A stretch of DNA of 64,000 bases, from NCBI RefSeq assembly GCF_005116675.2, contig NZ_CP050699.1:4893001-4957000 (forward strand), written 5' to 3'. Origin of the DNA: Desulfosediminicola ganghwensis (lineage in GTDB: Bacteria > Desulfobacterota > Desulfobulbia > Desulfobulbales > Desulfocapsaceae). Of this stretch, positions 36,326 to 44,819 are shown piece after piece (position 1 is the stretch's first letter; every line of letters begins with the position of its first letter). A model generated the notes under the pieces. The model made no database searches. It saw only the letters and a program-made list of their open reading frames with translations, and was not told where the DNA came from. The translations under genes were made by a program, and so were the position numbers.

Positions 36326-36675
36326 TTGAGCACCCCTTTCTGTAAAATGTAAATAAGTCCGGTAAGTAACAGTACGATGAACACAGCCATCTCGAGAAAC
36401 CCGAACATTCCGAGATCACGGAGACTTACCGCCCACGGATACATAAAAACTGCTTCGATATCGAAGATGAGAAAGAGAATGGCCAACAGATAAAACTTCA
36501 CACTGAACTTCTGATCGGCCAGGCCAACGACATTCTTGATTCCGCTTTCGTACGGATCATTTTTGGCGACACCACCAGCTCTTGGCCCAAAAATTGCCGT
36601 AACAAGCATGAATGCTGGGATAATTATCGCCAACCCAAAGAATACTGCTGTAGATAAAACGAGTTCTGTCGACAT
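36316..36675 (-). CDS. nuoA: NADH-quinone oxidoreductase subunit A
   Basis: 119 aa, three helices. First gene of the thirteen-gene nuo operon (order A B CD E F G H I J K L M N, 13.5 kb without insertion). Signature: NDPYESGIKNVVGLADQKFSVKFYL, in part, with the acidic loop, and LFLIFDIEAVFMYPWA. GGAGGG precedes the ATG by 10 bases. Confidence 0.96.
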   Translation of the reverse strand: MSTELVLSTAVFFGLAIIIPAFMLVTAIFGPRAGGVAKNDPYESGIKNVVGLADQKFSVKFYLLAILFLIFDIEAVFMYPWAVSLRDLGMFGFLEMAVFIVLLLTGLIYILQKGVLNWR

Positions 36676-37753
36676 ACGCGCACTTCCCTCCGACGTTCAA
36701 CTGCACTTTGAGGTTTATGTGATAAACACACACATTTACGAGTTGAATACGCATCAATTACCAAGGAGATCAAGCCATTGTCAAGCACTACAAATACGTT
36801 TAATCGGGAACTTAATAAGCCTTCTAGCCATTAGGTTGTGCAAACATTTTCCTGAAGTTGTGCCCAATGTGCAATCGATACTACTGCGCTGAGGTATTAC
36901 CAGCTCATTTAAGATCGGGTAATTCTGTGACTAAATGGTTCCCGCACACGTCTACATGCGGATAACGCAGAAGATAGCAGAAAAGGAACGGCCCTCACAG
37001 TCTTTTAATAGGTTAGGCGCCACACGAGCCTCACGGCACATCACCAGCAGGATCGCACAAAATGACTACCTTCAGCTATCACGGACGCCCACATATCAAT
37101 AATACAGATGACATATTGCAACTCACCTTATGCTCATCCTTTTGTCTTTCCGCACAAATCGGTTGCACATTACGCCCTCAATGCGAATCCATGAATGACG
37201 TTTACGTAATAGTAATTTTTTTGTTGAACCAGTGATTATCGACAGGAAAACAGGTGTACACCACTTATTTACGTAAAAGTGACCAACGTGTTGAAGAGAT
37301 AAAATTACGGCCAGGTGGAAATAAACGATTCAGATCGCCGCCTATTCCTGATTTTGGCTTTTTGAGGTGGGGAGTTGGCAGTGTCACTCCATCAGGTCGT
37401 GTTTTATTTGAGTTTTCTCCTACTCAGCACCATCATCCACATAATCTATTAAACAGATTAATTCCAAGTACACCGCTTATCCCCCGTCCAGTCCTGCAGA
37501 GTTGCGGGAGCAATCAGATTAAAGATTTATCAAATCGTATATTTTAAGGCTGCCGAAAAACTGCTTGCATTGAATTCGATATCCATGATAAAAAGATCAT
37601 TCTCTGTTAAATGTACGGATGATTCCGTATCAAAATCTTGGTTGCACATCCGTTTTTCAGGAACTCCTGTCCTGGATATCCCAAAACACCTGATGCTCAT
37701 GCCGCAGCTCTCAGTTTTCAGGTCTTTTAGAACCTCCTCCAGCATTAAAAATT
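36676..37753. other. Divergent intergenic region, nuo / aspartate kinase
   Basis: 1.08 kb with the nuo promoter near 36770. A 6-bp hairpin TACGGA-TGA-TTCCGTA occurs near 37615. Open frames at 37254-37547 (+) and 37530-37745 (-) lack ribosome binding sites and family similarity, so they are not called. No riboswitch consensus was recognised. Confidence 0.4.
36757..36784 (-). promoter_or_regulatory. Candidate nuo operon promoter
   Basis: Minus strand TTGACA (36784-36779), 16-base spacer, GGTAAT (36762-36757, four of six matches). The transcript would start near 36750, about 75 bases before nuoA. Confidence 0.4.
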
Positions 37754-39139
37754 ATGAGAACGTATAATCTTCGTGTCGAGAAAATTGGTGGAACATCAAT
37801 GGCTCGCTTTCCTGAGATCATTGATAATGTCATTCTATGTAAAGAGCAGGAAATTTACGGGCGTATTTACACTGTTTCAGCTTACGCCGGCATAACCAAC
37901 GAGCTTCTCGAGCACAAGAAAAGCGGAAAACCAGGGATATACAAACTCTTCGTTGAACAGGAAAATTACCCGATCAAACTGCTCGCCCTGCGAGACGCCC
38001 TCTTCGCCTTAAACGAGCAGTTCGTTGAAGCTGGCCTGGACCTCAAAGAGGCCAACGACTTCATTGGAGATCGCATAGATCTGGCTATCAATATCCTTCG
38101 TTCTATGGAAAATGTTCTCGGTTCCGGATATGTCAGCCGCCAGGAGGTGTTACTCGCTGCACGTGAACTTCTTGCCTCACTCGGCGAGATGCACAGCGCC
38201 TTCAACTCAGCAAATATCCTGAAAAACAGAGGTTACAATACTACTTTCGTGGATTTGAGCGGCTGGGAAGATGGCAGACAGATGACCATCGATGACCGCA
38301 TCAAGGACAGCTTTGATAAAATCGATCCTTTCTCCACCATTTGTTTCGCCACCGGTTACACCAAAGGCACCGAAGGCATTATGCGGGAATTTGATCGGGG
38401 TTACTCTGAGGTTACGTTCTCCAAGGTGGCAGTACTTCTTGGAGCCTCAGAGGCGATCATTCATAAAGAATACCATCTCTGTTCCGGCGATCCGCTCATT
38501 GTCGGTGAAGAGGAAGTTCACCCGGTCTGCAACACGAACTATGATGTTGCCGACCAGCTGGCCGATGTCGGTATGGAGGCAATTCACCCCAAAGCCTCCA
38601 AGCCACTTGAGATCAATTCCATCCCGATCCGGGTAAAAAATGCATTTGACCCGGACCATCCTGGAACAACTATCACCAAAGAGTTCATTGCCCCGACCTC
38701 TAAAGTCGAGATAGTTACCGGCTCGGCTTCAGTCGCATGCCTTGAGATTCATGATACCAGAATGGTGGGTGAGGTAGGATTTGATCTCCGCATCATGAAT
38801 GTTTTCGTCAAACATGGTGTCTCCTATATCAGTAAAGTGACCAATGCCAACACCATTGATCTGATAATTGAGGAAAAAGACTGTACTCCAAGACTCGTTG
38901 CCGAACTCAGCGATACCTTTGAAACTGTATCCACCACACTGGTGGCAATAGTATGTGCAATCGGCTCCAATATTGCCCAGCCCGGCATCATGGCCAAAGC
39001 ATCCCAGGCCCTTGCCACCGATGGTATCAATATACTTGCTGTCTCCCAGACCTCGCGCCAGACCAACATGCAGTTTATCGTGCACCGTGATCAATTCGCG
39101 CAGGCACAGCGAGCCCTTCACAATGCTCTCTGCAAGTAA
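37754..39139 (+). CDS. Aspartate kinase, ectoine-type by resemblance
   Basis: 461 aa. The kinase domain starts VEKIGGTSMARFPEIIDN (residues 8-25) and continues VSAYAGITNELLEHKKSGKPGIYKLF. The downstream core has CFATGYTKGTEGIMREFDRGYSEVTFSK and HPKASKPLEINSIPIRVKN. A tandem ACT region (about 330-455) follows. The HKKSG.PG.Y.LF phrase and overall wording match the aspartokinases associated with ectoine synthesis (Ask_Ect) rather than LysC/ThrA, though no ectABC lies nearby. It phosphorylates aspartate for lysine, threonine, methionine or ectoine synthesis. No ribosome binding site is clear before the ATG, but the conserved N-terminus fixes the start. Confidence 0.87.
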   Translation: MRTYNLRVEKIGGTSMARFPEIIDNVILCKEQEIYGRIYTVSAYAGITNELLEHKKSGKPGIYKLFVEQENYPIKLLALRDALFALNEQFVEAGLDLKEANDFIGDRIDLAINILRSMENVLGSGYVSRQEVLLAARELLASLGEMHSAFNSANILKNRGYNTTFVDLSGWEDGRQMTIDDRIKDSFDKIDPFSTICFATGYTKGTEGIMREFDRGYSEVTFSKVAVLLGASEAIIHKEYHLCSGDPLIVGEEEVHPVCNTNYDVADQLADVGMEAIHPKASKPLEINSIPIRVKNAFDPDHPGTTITKEFIAPTSKVEIVTGSASVACLEIHDTRMVGEVGFDLRIMNVFVKHGVSYISKVTNANTIDLIIEEKDCTPRLVAELSDTFETVSTTLVAIVCAIGSNIAQPGIMAKASQALATDGINILAVSQTSRQTNMQFIVHRDQFAQAQRALHNALCK

Positions 39140-39162
39140 GCACTTTGTATAATTGCTATTTT

Positions 39163-39205
39163 CCGGGCCTGAGATCGTGGCAACAGCCCCCGCTCTCAGA
39201 CCCGG
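39163..39205 (+). terminator. Terminator of the aspartate kinase gene
   Basis: CCGGGCCTGAGA pairs with TCTCAGACCCGG (one C-A mismatch), loop about 19 bases, followed by TTATTTT. It begins 24 bases past the stop codon. Confidence 0.7.
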
Positions 39206-39517
39206 TTATTTTCATGGAACAGGAGATACCGGTTTCCGCGTCAACGACCTCAACAATCCGCAGTTCTCCTTAATCAATCCATAACCATCTGATACCCCGT
39301 CAATTATTCCCTTTCACTCCTCCTTCCAGCCACAATCAGATACAGCTAAAGCCTACAGTTACAACCAGATACGCAGATATCCTTCACATTATTCGTTTTC
39401 ATTGCCGGTTGGCAATTTTATCTTGCATCGCAAGGTGAATGTGGTATCAAAGTTGATAGCGTTTTAGGCTCTTAAAAACGAATCATTCGTTAATTTAACC
39501 TTTTTCGAGACCAAACG

Positions 39518-39527
39518 CCCCCCCCCC
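39518..39527. repeat. C10 homopolymer upstream of the OmpA-type lipoprotein gene
   Basis: Ten consecutive C residues, 36 bases before the ATG at 39564, in otherwise AT-rich sequence. Long G/C homopolymers mutate by slipped-strand mispairing and are classic phase-variation switches. Apart from this and the upstream terminator, the 424-base gap holds nothing recognisable. Confidence 0.8.
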
Positions 39528-39563
39528 AGGTGTCTAAAGAACCATAAGTAAGGAGATATTCGT

Positions 39564-40229
39564 ATGAAGAAATACTGGGCCCATTTTTCCAAAGTACTCG
39601 TTGTAGTACTCGCTCTTACCCTTGCCGGGTGTGCCGGCCAGAACAAACAAACCCAGGGTACAGCAGTCGGTGCCGGCGTTGGCGCCGGGCTTGGTGCCAT
39701 CGTAGGCCAGGCCATCGGTGGCAGCACTGAAGCTACGCTGCTTGGAGCCGGTATCGGTGCAGCCCTTGGTGGTGTTACCGGAAACCAGGTAGGTCGCTAC
39801 ATGGATCGTCAGGAGCAGGATCTGCGTCAGGCCATCGCGGCTTCTGATGCTGCCAGCATCAGAAGAGAGCAGGACATACTCAGAGCAACCTTCAAGTCTG
39901 AGGCCTTCTTCGACTACGATTCGGCCACTGTCAAATCTGGTGGAATTAGCGAACTTGCCAGAGTGGCCACCGTATTGAACAATTATCCACAGACCCACAT
40001 TCAGGTTGCCGGTCACACTGACTCCCGTGGTGCAGAAGAGTACAACAAGCGCCTCTCTGAAAGACGTGCGACTGCAGTTAAAAATGTCCTCGTTCAGCAG
40101 GGTGTTGATGGCAGAAGAATTGCAACCATCGGTTATGGCGAATCACAGCCGATCTCTTCCGATCACGCTATGAACAGGCGCGTTGAAGTCATCATTATTC
40201 CCGATGCAAACGGTGTCGCCCAGTACTAG
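39564..40229 (+). CDS. OmpA-family lipoprotein with glycine zipper
   Basis: 221 aa. Lipoprotein signal with lipobox LAGC (Cys at about 23). A glycine-zipper region spans about 34-78 (GTAVGAGVGAGLGAIVGQAI and GAGIGAALGGVTGNQVG), likely to embed in or oligomerise at the membrane. A short helical linker follows. The C-terminal OmpA/Pal domain (about 105-215) contains SEAFFDYDSATVKSGG, VAGHTDSRGAEEYNKRLSERRA and IATIGYGESQPI, with the Asp/Arg residues that bind diaminopimelate of peptidoglycan. It tethers the outer membrane to the wall. AAGGAG precedes the ATG. Expression could be modulated by the C10 tract upstream. Confidence 0.93.
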   Translation: MKKYWAHFSKVLVVVLALTLAGCAGQNKQTQGTAVGAGVGAGLGAIVGQAIGGSTEATLLGAGIGAALGGVTGNQVGRYMDRQEQDLRQAIAASDAASIRREQDILRATFKSEAFFDYDSATVKSGGISELARVATVLNNYPQTHIQVAGHTDSRGAEEYNKRLSERRATAVKNVLVQQGVDGRRIATIGYGESQPISSDHAMNRRVEVIIIPDANGVAQY

Positions 40230-40298
40230 AATCTGACAGTACTAAAATCTGATTTTAGAGGGTGATGATTTTCACCCACCGAATTTCAGAAAAAAAAA

Positions 40299-40328
40299 GC
40301 CCGATGTGAAACACATCGGGCTTTTTTT
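40299..40328. terminator. Bidirectional terminator after the OmpA-type gene
   Basis: GCCCGATGTG pairs exactly with CACATCGGGC around AAA; A8 precedes and T7 follows, so it works for both convergent genes. The rest of the gap to 40580 shows nothing. Confidence 0.9.
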
Positions 40329-40580
40329 GCTTCATGCCTGCTGGGCATCCGACTACCTGCTCAGCAAAATATTCCAGGCCTCTTTATACGTACCAGCAAA
40401 ACACCTCAGCCGCTTTAGGCGCCCCTCCAGTTCCGGGCTTCCCATGCCGGTAAGTCATTTTTCTCTCTTCAGCCCCAGTGGACATCCTTTTGAGAACCAT
40501 ACATATCCACTTTCGTTTAGAAAGGGTTGCGGCAAACTCTGTTTTTCGGATTTCAACTCGAAACCGTCAAGAAATTAGCA

Positions 40581-41807
40581 TTAGCGCCGTAATGCCTCCA
40601 GGACATTACGACTCGGCAAACCATTGACCTGGAGCCCCGTCTGGATTTCGAATTGGCGAATTGCAGATCTGGAACCACGACCGAGAAAACCATCCAGTTC
40701 TCCCTCATACAGCCCTTTCTCACGTAACAGGCGCTGAATCTCAAGCCGCTCTTCAGCAGTGAGATCATTCTTCATACGGGGCCATTCCTTCGACATCCCA
40801 CCATAGCCTGCAATATTGTCTGCCAGGAGTCCCACCGCCAGCGCGTAACTGTCTGAGTTGTTATACCGTTTAATTACATAAAAGTTTTTGATCATGAGAA
40901 AACCTGGACCATTTTCTCCGGCAAATATTTTTAAAACTCCACTATCTCCCGGCCGGGGGAACTGTTTTCCAGCCGGTCGAACTACTCCAAGTTCAGCCCA
41001 TTCGGCCAAAGTTTTTGTCTGATCGGCATACTGGCCTATACCTTTTGGTAAGATGACCTCATACCCCCAGGTCTTTCCTGCACGCCAGCCATTTTTGGCA
41101 AGCAGATTGGCTGCTGTTCCTAATGCGTCCGGCACAGAATTCCAAATATCTCTTTTTCCATTGCCGTCGATATCGACCGCATAGGACTCATAGCTGGTCG
41201 GAATAAATTGGGTATGTCCCATGGCCCCGGCCCATGATCCGAGCATACCATCACGATCAATATCCCCGGCTTGCAGTATTTTCAAGGCTGTAATCAATTG
41301 AGACTGAGCGAACCCGCTCCTTCTCTCATCCCCCCAGGCCAGCGTTGCCAATGCCTGAGGAATATAGTGAAGAATTTCTTTCCGTTGTAGTACAGCCCCG
41401 TAGTTCGACTCCATAGACCAGATAGCCAGCAGCACATAACGGCTAATGCCAAATTGCCGCTCTAAAAGAGCAAAGGTGGCCATATGCTCTTCAGCCAGAC
41501 TGCGACCTCGTTCAATCACGGCTGGAGTTATCCTCCTGTCGAGATACTGCCAGACTTCCTGGACAAACTCCGGCTGATACGCCGCTCTCTCGAGAACCTT
41601 CATGTCGGGTTCATCGATACTCTCAAAGGCCAGGTTCCAGGTTGCTTCATCCACACCCTGGCCAATGGCTTCTGTTTTAAAGCCGGCAAGCCAGGACTGG
41701 AAGTTTTCCATAGTCTGGTTGTTGTCGTCGGCAGCAACCGCATTAACAGTCAAGCCAACAGTATATAGCAGTGCTAAAAGCACATATCGAAGTCGTTGCA
41801 TATTCAT
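40581..41807 (-). CDS. MltB-type lytic murein transglycosylase with peptidoglycan-binding domain
   Basis: 408 aa. The signal peptide (residues 3-25, ends AVAA) has no lipobox, so a soluble periplasmic form is expected. The SLT_2 catalytic domain (about 30-320) has the catalytic Glu in LLAIWSMESNYG, then AWGDERRSGFAQSQLITALKIL and GSWAGAMGHTQFIPTSYESYAVD. A C-terminal peptidoglycan-binding domain (about 345-405: LQR.LREKGLYEGELDGFLGRGSRSAIRQFE) is attached. It cleaves glycan strands with 1,6-anhydro product formation. A small zinc protein gene lies 7 bases upstream on the same strand and is probably co-transcribed. Confidence 0.94.
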   Translation of the reverse strand: MNMQRLRYVLLALLYTVGLTVNAVAADDNNQTMENFQSWLAGFKTEAIGQGVDEATWNLAFESIDEPDMKVLERAAYQPEFVQEVWQYLDRRITPAVIERGRSLAEEHMATFALLERQFGISRYVLLAIWSMESNYGAVLQRKEILHYIPQALATLAWGDERRSGFAQSQLITALKILQAGDIDRDGMLGSWAGAMGHTQFIPTSYESYAVDIDGNGKRDIWNSVPDALGTAANLLAKNGWRAGKTWGYEVILPKGIGQYADQTKTLAEWAELGVVRPAGKQFPRPGDSGVLKIFAGENGPGFLMIKNFYVIKRYNNSDSYALAVGLLADNIAGYGGMSKEWPRMKNDLTAEERLEIQRLLREKGLYEGELDGFLGRGSRSAIRQFEIQTGLQVNGLPSRNVLEALRR

Positions 41808-41814
41808 TTTCCCC

Positions 41815-42069
41815 TTAACTACGTCTTCTGGTCAGTATCCAACCGCTTCCCTGACAGGCAACACAGTCTATAGATACAGACTCCTTGCCAGTCCCGTCGC
41901 AAGCGGTACACTCTTTCCAGTTAATCGGGTCCGAAGTATCGACAAATATTCCCTTGCAGACATTTTGCCCACGGATTCGTCCACAGGACGTTCCTACATC
42001 TTCTGAATTGAAAGAATAACGAATACAATCTGTACAAACTGCGGAAGGTCGTTTGTCGAATCCTGTCAT
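41815..42069 (-). CDS. 84-aa DnaJ-type zinc-ribbon protein
   Basis: 84 aa with eight cysteines. The C-terminal half is a DnaJ cysteine-rich repeat pair: CTACDGTGKESVSIDCVACQGSGW (C-x2-C-x-G-x-G twice), which would bind one zinc. The N-terminal half has CTDC (12-15), C29 and C38. There is no J domain. Such short DnaJ-like zinc proteins assist folding or protein-protein contacts in a few known cases; the role here is unknown. Start ATG is 108 bases after the upstream gene, and mltB begins 7 bases after its stop, so the pair looks coupled. Confidence 0.75.
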   Translation of the reverse strand: MTGFDKRPSAVCTDCIRYSFNSEDVGTSCGRIRGQNVCKGIFVDTSDPINWKECTACDGTGKESVSIDCVACQGSGWILTRRRS

Positions 42070-42177
42070 TTTTATCTCATTAATATCTGCATACAGGGCG
42101 CCGGGCTACAATGGCCACGAGGAAAACTCCGTCTTTTCCGACGCGACTGATTCGTTCCGGCATTTGCCAACCTCTGC

Positions 42178-42858
42178 CTAAAGGAACGTTACGATATTAC
42201 TCCAATCCCTTTTTTCCTGGTTGAGAAAACTCAACAGCAGTTCTTCACTGGCCAGACAATCAACCAATCTGTTTTCGGCACCCTCATCCTGGAGGAGAAG
42301 TACCAGATCATAAAAAAGTTGCGACCTGTCCAGGCAACGTTCAGCCAGCGCACGACGCTGCGGATCGCTGTCATTAATCCCCTGTTCGAGTGTCCGCTGC
42401 ATTTGTTGAATGACCTCAATCGGCCGCTCCGCTGTTTTCAGGAGCTCAGCCGCCACCAGCGGAGAGTCGGCCAAAGCCTCACGTTCCGCCAGGGCCACCG
42501 ATTCAACAGCAGCACCTGCGCTCAGGTCCTCACCGCCGGCCAGGAGCCGTACCAGATAGCACCTGCCTTTGGTATCCCGGGCTCCAAAAGATATGATTTT
42601 TCTGATGACCCCCGCGGGGATATCCTCCACGTTCGCCAGCAGCCTCAGCAAACCATAATCTTTATCGTCTGCCAGATAATCCGGTAACATGGAGCTACTG
42701 ATTGCTGTTGTGGCCAGCCAACGGTTTTTCTCAACCAAGGTGCACAAATCTTGCCAGGCTTTGGTGTCAGCCAGGGCAAAGACCTGTTTCCAGTATTTAT
42801 TTTTCATCCCGCTCTGGGATACTTTTTTCTTACCCGATGTCTTTCTTGTATTACTCAT
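42178..42858 (-). CDS. Unknown 226-aa helical protein
   Basis: 226 aa with a lysine-rich N-terminus (residues 1-24) and then an almost entirely helical, leucine/alanine-rich body. No motif or family is recognised. Repeating amphipathic helices with DYGLLRLLANVEDIP, CYLVRLLAGGEDLS and LFYDLVLLLQDEGAEN suggest a HEAT-like or ARM-like solenoid, though no strict repeat is visible. No signal peptide and no membrane span, so cytoplasmic. The next gene on the strand (zinc protein) starts 108 bases downstream. Confidence 0.7.
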   Translation of the reverse strand: MSNTRKTSGKKKVSQSGMKNKYWKQVFALADTKAWQDLCTLVEKNRWLATTAISSSMLPDYLADDKDYGLLRLLANVEDIPAGVIRKIISFGARDTKGRCYLVRLLAGGEDLSAGAAVESVALAEREALADSPLVAAELLKTAERPIEVIQQMQRTLEQGINDSDPQRRALAERCLDRSQLFYDLVLLLQDEGAENRLVDCLASEELLLSFLNQEKRDWSNIVTFL

Positions 42859-43213
42859 ATTTGTATCACTTCATGACGTATCTGAAAGTGCCCGAACAGG
42901 CACGATTTGCTTTTTGACTCGACTTCAAAAAGAACCCGGGTGGAACCTCTGTGCTCCTTTGTTGCAGCGCCTGAAGCTCAACCCATTACACCCATACGTA
43001 TTACCATTGGTCGGTAAAAATAACCACCAATCATCATCTTACTTCTGTATTTAAACCCACCAGCAACCGCTTAGAGGATCGATGCAACAATGAGTTATTT
43101 ATTGTTTATGCACACTATATTATTGCCTTTACACAGCTAAAGGAGTACCTCTACTCATATGATTTTATGCATCATTCATCCAACACTAACGCATACATCA
43201 AGGAGGGTAAACA
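42859..43213. other. Divergent gap, unknown protein / DsrE-like gene
   Basis: 355 bases. A small hairpin GTGCC-CGAACA-GGCAC (42888-42903) followed by T-rich sequence is visible. No further feature. Confidence 0.3.
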
Positions 43214-43564
43214 ATGGCTAATTTTCTGTTTGTTCTGCGCCACAATGACAATGAAAAAGCGACCCGTTGCTTTCAATTCGCAAAGATCGCTCACTCCAAG
43301 GGGCATCTGGTAAATCTGTTTTTTATCGATAGCGGTGTCGACTGGGCGGTAAAAACCAGAGACGGAAATGAAAGAACCATCACTGGTGACTGCGTCAACG
43401 ATTACCTTCCCTATCTTGTCGAAAACGAAGTCCAGGTCGGGGTATGTACCCCATGCGCCAAAAACCGTAACCTGGACGAAGCACAATTTCACTCCAATAT
43501 GGCACTTGACGGCGGCCCTCACCTCATTGATATGGCAGCCGAATCTCAGGTATTCAACTTTTAA
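43214..43564 (+). CDS. DsrE-family protein
   Basis: 116 aa. AAGGAGGGTAAACA precedes the ATG, one of the best ribosome binding sites in the window. The fold pattern FLFVLRHNDNEKATRCFQFAKIAHSKGHLVNLFFIDSGVDWAV fits the DsrE/DsrF/TusD superfamily. A later segment VGVCTPCAKNRNLDEAQF carries a CTPC pair at residues 78-81, near where DsrE-like proteins have their active Cys. Family members carry persulfide sulfur or act as sulfur relay proteins. It stands alone with its own terminator, not in a dsr operon. A sulfur-handling role is an inference. Confidence 0.85.
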   Translation: MANFLFVLRHNDNEKATRCFQFAKIAHSKGHLVNLFFIDSGVDWAVKTRDGNERTITGDCVNDYLPYLVENEVQVGVCTPCAKNRNLDEAQFHSNMALDGGPHLIDMAAESQVFNF

Positions 43565-43575
43565 CATTCCCTGTT

Positions 43576-43609
43576 TTCCTGCGCTCTGTCTGCATTATGA
43601 GCGCAGGAA
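43576..43609 (+). terminator. Terminator of the DsrE-like gene
   Basis: TTCCTGCGCTC pairs exactly with GAGCGCAGGAA across a 12-base loop; CCTGTTTT follows. It begins 11 bases after the stop. Confidence 0.75.
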
Positions 43610-43691
43610 CCTGTTTTCCCTAGCACTTTCCTTCATTTTCCATCTTGCACAATCTGAGAGCCCACAATATAGTGGCGCGTGGACAAGACCC

Positions 43692-43726
43692 TATACCCAC
43701 ATACATTTATACCCATAAACGTATGT
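43692..43726. promoter_or_regulatory. Candidate operator/partition site upstream of parA
   Basis: Two direct repeats TATACCCA at 43692 and 43708 (16 bases apart), interleaved with an inverted repeat ACATAC (43699-43704) and GTATGT (43721-43726). It lies 60-95 bases before the parA ATG. ParA/partner systems often autoregulate at such sites. Confidence 0.45.
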
Positions 43727-43787
43727 ACGTTTTTGCGCACCAGTGCTGCATTAACATCACTCATCAATTCTGACCCAAAACTATAGT

Positions 43788-44498
43788 ATGGCAATTTTTT
43801 CTTTCGTGCAGACCAAGGGTGGAACAGGTAAAACCACACTCTCTCTGGGTGTAGCCTGTTCCAGGGCTTTCAAAAAAGAGTTCGGCCAGGTTGCCCTCGT
43901 AGAACTCGACACTCAGGGGACTCTGGCAGACTGGATAGGCGAACGCATCGCGAATAAGCGTAAGATGAAAAACCTCTCCTACTTCCAGCTGGCCGGGCTT
44001 GATCTTGATGCCCTGACAAACAAGCTGCAGAAAATTATCGAAGAGCATGAAGCGGTTATTCTCGATGTACCTGGTGAATCAATCGGCGGGTTTGCCACCA
44101 AGCTCGCACTCAACCTCTCTGATCTGGTGCTGGTGCCAATGCGAACCTCCACCAACGATGAAGCAAGCTTCGGTAGAAATCTCTGGCCTGTGATCCAGGA
44201 AGGGTTGCAGATCAACAGAGCTGACTTTGCAATAATACCAACATTTGTGCACCCCCAATCTAACGTTGATAATGTGCGGAGCTATTTTGTCAGTATCATG
44301 CCAGACCAGGTTTCATGTCTGAAATCAGTTCTCCCAAGCAGGTCGACCTTTGAGAATTTCAACAGGGACGGCATGACACTTGAAGAGTATTGCAGCAGCG
44401 TCAGGAAAAACAATCGGCAGTTCAAACAGGCCCAAAACGCAGCCAAAGACATAGAAAAAATTGCCCTAGAAATCATAGCCCACAACCAGGGAGCATAG
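43788..44498 (+). CDS. ParA-family ATPase
   Basis: 236 aa. The deviant Walker A is KGGTGKTTLSLGVA (residues 10-23), with Walker A' DTQGTLADWI and Walker B VILDVPGE. The short length and absence of an N-terminal DNA-binding domain make it a type Ib or orphan ParA/MinD rather than chromosomal Soj. The C-terminal region is rich in charged residues (SSVRKNNRQFKQAQNAAKDIEK). A 105-aa protein gene follows after 3 bases and is probably its centromere-binding or adaptor partner. This pairing is typical of plasmids or integrated elements, though no other plasmid genes adjoin. Confidence 0.9.
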   Translation: MAIFSFVQTKGGTGKTTLSLGVACSRAFKKEFGQVALVELDTQGTLADWIGERIANKRKMKNLSYFQLAGLDLDALTNKLQKIIEEHEAVILDVPGESIGGFATKLALNLSDLVLVPMRTSTNDEASFGRNLWPVIQEGLQINRADFAIIPTFVHPQSNVDNVRSYFVSIMPDQVSCLKSVLPSRSTFENFNRDGMTLEEYCSSVRKNNRQFKQAQNAAKDIEKIALEIIAHNQGA

Positions 44499-44501
44499 TA
44501 C

Positions 44502-44819
44502 ATGGCGTTACCTAAAAGTGCCAAAAGGATCGTTCCGGATATCAGCAGTGCCGTGCAACGCGCGGCAGGCTCGGGGAACAGTCCCCAAAAGGGTGTGAAA
44601 CAAGACAATACGGATACTCCAAACCGGGGCGGCCGCCCCAGTCCCCGGGCCGGCAACTCTGTACGCCAAACACTTCTGTTAACTGAAGATACAGCAGAAA
44701 GGCTAACCATGGCCTACGCCGGTGAGCAGAACAAGCGTAGAAAACTTGGTCAGAAGCTGGACAAATCGTTTTTCATTGAAGAGATGGTTGTAGCCTGGCT
44801 TGATAAAAACAATTATTAA
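44502..44819 (+). CDS. Small ParA partner, ribbon-helix-helix-like C-terminus
   Basis: 105 aa. The first 60 residues are polar and probably disordered (PQKGVKQDNTDTPNRGGRPSP). The last 45 (SVRQTLLLTEDTAERLTMAYAGEQNKRRKLGQKLDKSFFIEEMVVAWL, in part) have the strand-helix-helix pattern of RHH proteins. GGGAG precedes the ATG and the gene is 3 bases after parA. By analogy with ParG/ParR-type partners it would bind DNA upstream and stimulate ParA through its flexible N-terminus. The assignment rests on context and pattern only. Confidence 0.65.
   Translation: MALPKSAKRIVPDISSAVQRAAGSGNSPQKGVKQDNTDTPNRGGRPSPRAGNSVRQTLLLTEDTAERLTMAYAGEQNKRRKLGQKLDKSFFIEEMVVAWLDKNNY

Noticed and set aside
37254-37547. 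97-aa open frame upstream of aspartate kinase
   Set aside because: No ribosome binding site, no family similarity and proline/histidine-rich composition typical of random frames.
37530-37745. 71-aa minus-strand open frame in the nuo/aspartate-kinase gap
   Set aside because: Composition is protein-like but there is no ribosome binding site and no recognisable family.
43788-44819. Prophage or plasmid integration around parA
   Set aside because: No integrase, replication, relaxase or phage structural genes and no flanking direct repeats could be found.
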